Shown here in pieces: positions 62,032 through 64,000 of a DNA stretch of 64,000 bases. The translations under genes and the position numbers were made by a program. The notes beneath the pieces are model-generated. The model saw only the letters and a list, made by a program, of their open reading frames with translations. It was not told the origin of the DNA and did no database searches. Origin of the DNA: Danxiaibacter flavus (lineage in GTDB: Bacteria; Bacteroidota; Bacteroidia; Chitinophagales; Chitinophagaceae); assembly GCF_041060425.1 (NCBI RefSeq), contig NZ_JAULBC010000001.1, forward strand, positions 310,001 through 374,000, written 5' to 3'. How positions within the stretch are numbered: the first letter of the stretch is position 1; every line of letters begins with the position of its first letter.

Positions 62032-64000
62032 TTATCTGGCTATAAGCATGTTTTTGGTTGCTATTAATTTGCCATCAACATATAATGAATAATAATAAGT
62101 GCCAGACGCGAGTGTTCTTGTATTTACATTCAAGGACCCCTTTCCGCTTCCGCTTACATTTATGGTCTGCAATACTTTTCCACCCTGTTCTGTAATAACT
62201 ATCTGCGCCTTTGTGAAGGCTGTTGGAAGTGTATAGCCAATGGTAGTTGAGTTGTTAAATGGATTAGGAACATTTTGATCAAGAGATGCGCTGCTAACGT
62301 TTACACTGGTAGATGAAGGCATTTTTAACATTGCCTCAATTCTGTCAAGTCTCGATTGAATAGCATCATTCTCTTGTTTGAGAGAGAGATTTTCCTGCTT
62401 CAGATCCTCATTTTCTTTGTTTAGTTCTTGTACAGCCTTTACCAATGGTACCACAAAATCCGCATAACTTAGTCCGTATAGATCGTTGTCGTTTTGTGGT
62501 TTGTATAAGCCACTGAAATCATAGCTGATCTTTTTTGCAGCGGTTTCCACTTCCTGTGCAACAAAGCCTGTATATAGTTTTTTTTCTTTTGCAGCTATAG
62601 ATTTATCCTCTACAGTTTTGGCCTGCACAAATCCATCCCCGTCAGCTGATTGATCTTCCGTTCTTCTTTGTGTAGTTCCCATCGCATCATTCATGCCGTG
62701 AATGTTATAGTAATAGGTGACCGGACGAAGCTTCAGTATAAATTCAAGTCCCGGCACATTTTCTTTCAAATCCTTTTTATAACGGCCATCAGAATAAATA
62801 ACAAAACTGCCTGCTGCTTTAACGGCAGTAACAGATGTATTCCCCAGCATCACCTGGTTGCTGGCGGTGGCTATAGCCAGGTTGCCAAGTGCTGTGGAAT
62901 TGGATAAATTATTTTTGCCGTCATCCGCACCATACCCGATAAAAGTATTTGAGCTGCCAATGGTTACAGTGTTGCCGGCGTGGTAGCCTATATAGGTATT
63001 GTTGGGACCAGTACTATTGTTGATGCCTGCTTTTGAGCCAAGTGCAGTGCTATGTCCTCCGCCAGTTAAATTATACAAAGCAGAATCGCCTATTGCTACC
63101 AGGTTGCTGACTCCATTGTTTTTATAGAGGCTCAGAATACCTATGGCTACATTTGAATTTCCATTTTTGTTGTTATACAGTGCAGCAAATCCGCTGGCGG
63201 TATTATAGTTACCTGATTGATTATTTAAAAGAGAATTAACACCAGAGGCTACGTTATCATTTCCGGATGTGTTTTGATAAAGGGAGTAGTCGCCGGTTCC
63301 GGTATTGTTAGATCCGGATAAGTTGTGAAAAAGTGAAGCTCCTCCCAAGGCTGTATTAGTATTGCCGTTTACATTGAGTCGTAAACTCTCATATCCAAGA
63401 GCAGTATTTGCATCGCCTGAAATATTGCTATACAATGAATAGCTGCCTACAGCAGTGTTCCCGCTTTCTGTAATATTGTTGTACATTGCCATATATCCCA
63501 AAGCTGTATTTAAATAACCGGTGGTATTAGAAAATAAAGCTTTTGAACCGATGGCCGTATTGAACTCGCCGCCCCCTGTACTTTGACTATATAAGGCAGA
63601 ATCGCCAATCGCTACAAGGTTGTGACCGTCCACATTTTTAAATAGTGCATTCGTACCAATTGATACATTAGAATATCCTGTAGTGTTTGAAAACGCTGAC
63701 TGATAGCCGTAAGATGTATTGGAACTGCCTGATGTGTTTCTTGATAAAGCAGCAATGCCTGTTGCAGTGTTGTTAGAGCCGGAAGTATTGGAATACAAAA
63801 CAACTCCACCGATACCTACATTATTGCTGCCAGAATTGTTTGTATATAGTGCGTGGCTGCCATAAGCAACATTCTCGTTCCCTGCTACATTAGTATATAA
63901 AGTGTATGATCCTGTTGCCGTATTGTCGTTCCCCGTAGTATTTGAAAACAAGGATTTATGGCCTACCGCAACATTGCCCCCTAAGCCAGCAGACTGGTTA
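62032..64000 (-). CDS. surface protein with beta-roll repeats, S74 domain and T9SS sorting domain (5' partial)
   Basis: The frame stays open to the right edge, so the N-terminus is missing; about 655 residues are seen. The visible part has (1) about nineteen repeats with a 17-residue period (for example GSNNTATGIAALSRNTS), like YadA-head/Hep-Hag beta-rolls; (2) a peptidase S74 chaperone domain, whose Ser-Lys pair (S-D-G-R-Y-K, 62,793-62,776) and GFVAQEVE and YADFVVPLVKAVQEL are intact; (3) a trimeric coiled coil; and (4) a C-terminal T9SS type A sorting domain (QNVPNPFNNSTTIGYTLP to KNMLIAR). It is probably a surface-anchored, trimeric adhesin-like protein. Confidence 0.9.
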   Translation of the reverse strand, partial: NQSAGLGGNVAVGHKSLFSNTTGNDNTATGSYTLYTNVAGNENVAYGSHALYTNNSGSNNVGIGGVVLYSNTSGSNNTATGIAALSRNTSGSSNTSYGYQSAFSNTTGYSNVSIGTNALFKNVDGHNLVAIGDSALYSQSTGGGEFNTAIGSKALFSNTTGYLNTALGYMAMYNNITESGNTAVGSYSLYSNISGDANTALGYESLRLNVNGNTNTALGGASLFHNLSGSNNTGTGDYSLYQNTSGNDNVASGVNSLLNNQSGNYNTASGFAALYNNKNGNSNVAIGILSLYKNNGVSNLVAIGDSALYNLTGGGHSTALGSKAGINNSTGPNNTYIGYHAGNTVTIGSSNTFIGYGADDGKNNLSNSTALGNLAIATASNQVMLGNTSVTAVKAAGSFVIYSDGRYKKDLKENVPGLEFILKLRPVTYYYNIHGMNDAMGTTQRRTEDQSADGDGFVQAKTVEDKSIAAKEKKLYTGFVAQEVETAAKKISYDFSGLYKPQNDNDLYGLSYADFVVPLVKAVQELNKENEDLKQENLSLKQENDAIQSRLDRIEAMLKMPSSTSVNVSSASLDQNVPNPFNNSTTIGYTLPTAFTKAQIVITEQGGKVLQTINVSGSGKGSLNVNTRTLASGTYYYSLYVDGKLIATKNMLIAR

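Noticed and set aside
61841..62092. 83-codon plus-strand frame
   Set aside because: It overlaps the 3' end of the S74 protein gene and has no protein-like composition or promoter.

Overview
The window is a 64 kb chromosomal segment of a Bacteroidota bacterium, most likely of the Chitinophagaceae. The evidence is a type IX secretion system (T9SS) outfit (PorV, a PorP/SprF-type protein and a cargo with a C-terminal sorting domain), promoters with the Bacteroidota -7 element TAnnTTTG instead of an E. coli -10 box, lipoproteins with an S-C lipobox, a long IspG with an inserted domain, GH3 and DUF3667 proteins, and a kinase-RapZ fusion beside a MurU-like enzyme. The taxonomic call is an inference from these families; no rRNA gene is present.

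Layout. 1-4.9 kb: the end of porV, then ispF, dut, a DUF4292 lipoprotein, an EnvC-like LytM protein and a small lipoprotein. 5-14.4 kb, minus strand: universal stress protein, thiolase, a repeat-rich gap, a MurU/AmgK-RapZ peptidoglycan-sugar recycling pair, an ABC-2 exporter and an Xaa-Pro aminopeptidase. 14.6-20.3 kb, plus strand: kbl, a class D beta-lactamase-like lipoprotein, a BatB/BatC pair, a lipoprotein and a META-domain protein. 20.3-24.2 kb, minus strand: tRNA-Arg(CCG), a retropepsin-like protease, YceI and IspG. 24.3-31.5 kb: trmD, adenine deaminase, anmK, upp, a PorP-like protein and guanine deaminase, so nucleobase salvage is concentrated here. 31.7-35.4 kb, minus strand: sugar isomerase, a frameshifted bestrophin-like gene, a fructosamine kinase-like gene and a YD-repeat protein. 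35.5-41.2 kb, plus strand: DUF3667, mazG and a very large NtrY-like histidine kinase. An intact IS630-family element with a -1 frameshift transposase occupies 41,222-42,419. 42.5-46.3 kb, minus strand: PolX/PHP, a two-gene DUF6934-like unit containing a 54-codon gene, a Lys/Ala-rich histone-like protein, rpmA and rplU. 46.7-54.6 kb, plus strand: GH3, a paired M16 protease, dxr and rseP. 54.9-64 kb: a membrane MutS-like ATPase, tmRNA, an alditol-oxidase-like protein, a lipoprotein, HD and DinB proteins, and a large beta-roll/S74/T9SS-CTD surface protein running off the right edge.

Shared themes. Three MEP isoprenoid genes (ispF, ispG, dxr), three peptidoglycan-sugar recycling functions (AmgK-like, MurU-like, AnmK) and four base-salvage or nucleotide-hygiene enzymes (Ade, GuaD, Upp, MazG) lie in separate transcription units. 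The T9SS parts are scattered, as is usual for the phylum.

The most unusual structure is between genes. Many intergenic regions hold short degenerate tandem arrays with 7- or 8-bp units, and in at least seven genes the stop codon is the first triplet of such an array. No CRISPR array, prophage or complete defence island was seen. The best candidate for an undescribed protein system is the DUF6934-like gene with its 4-bp-overlapping 54-codon partner.
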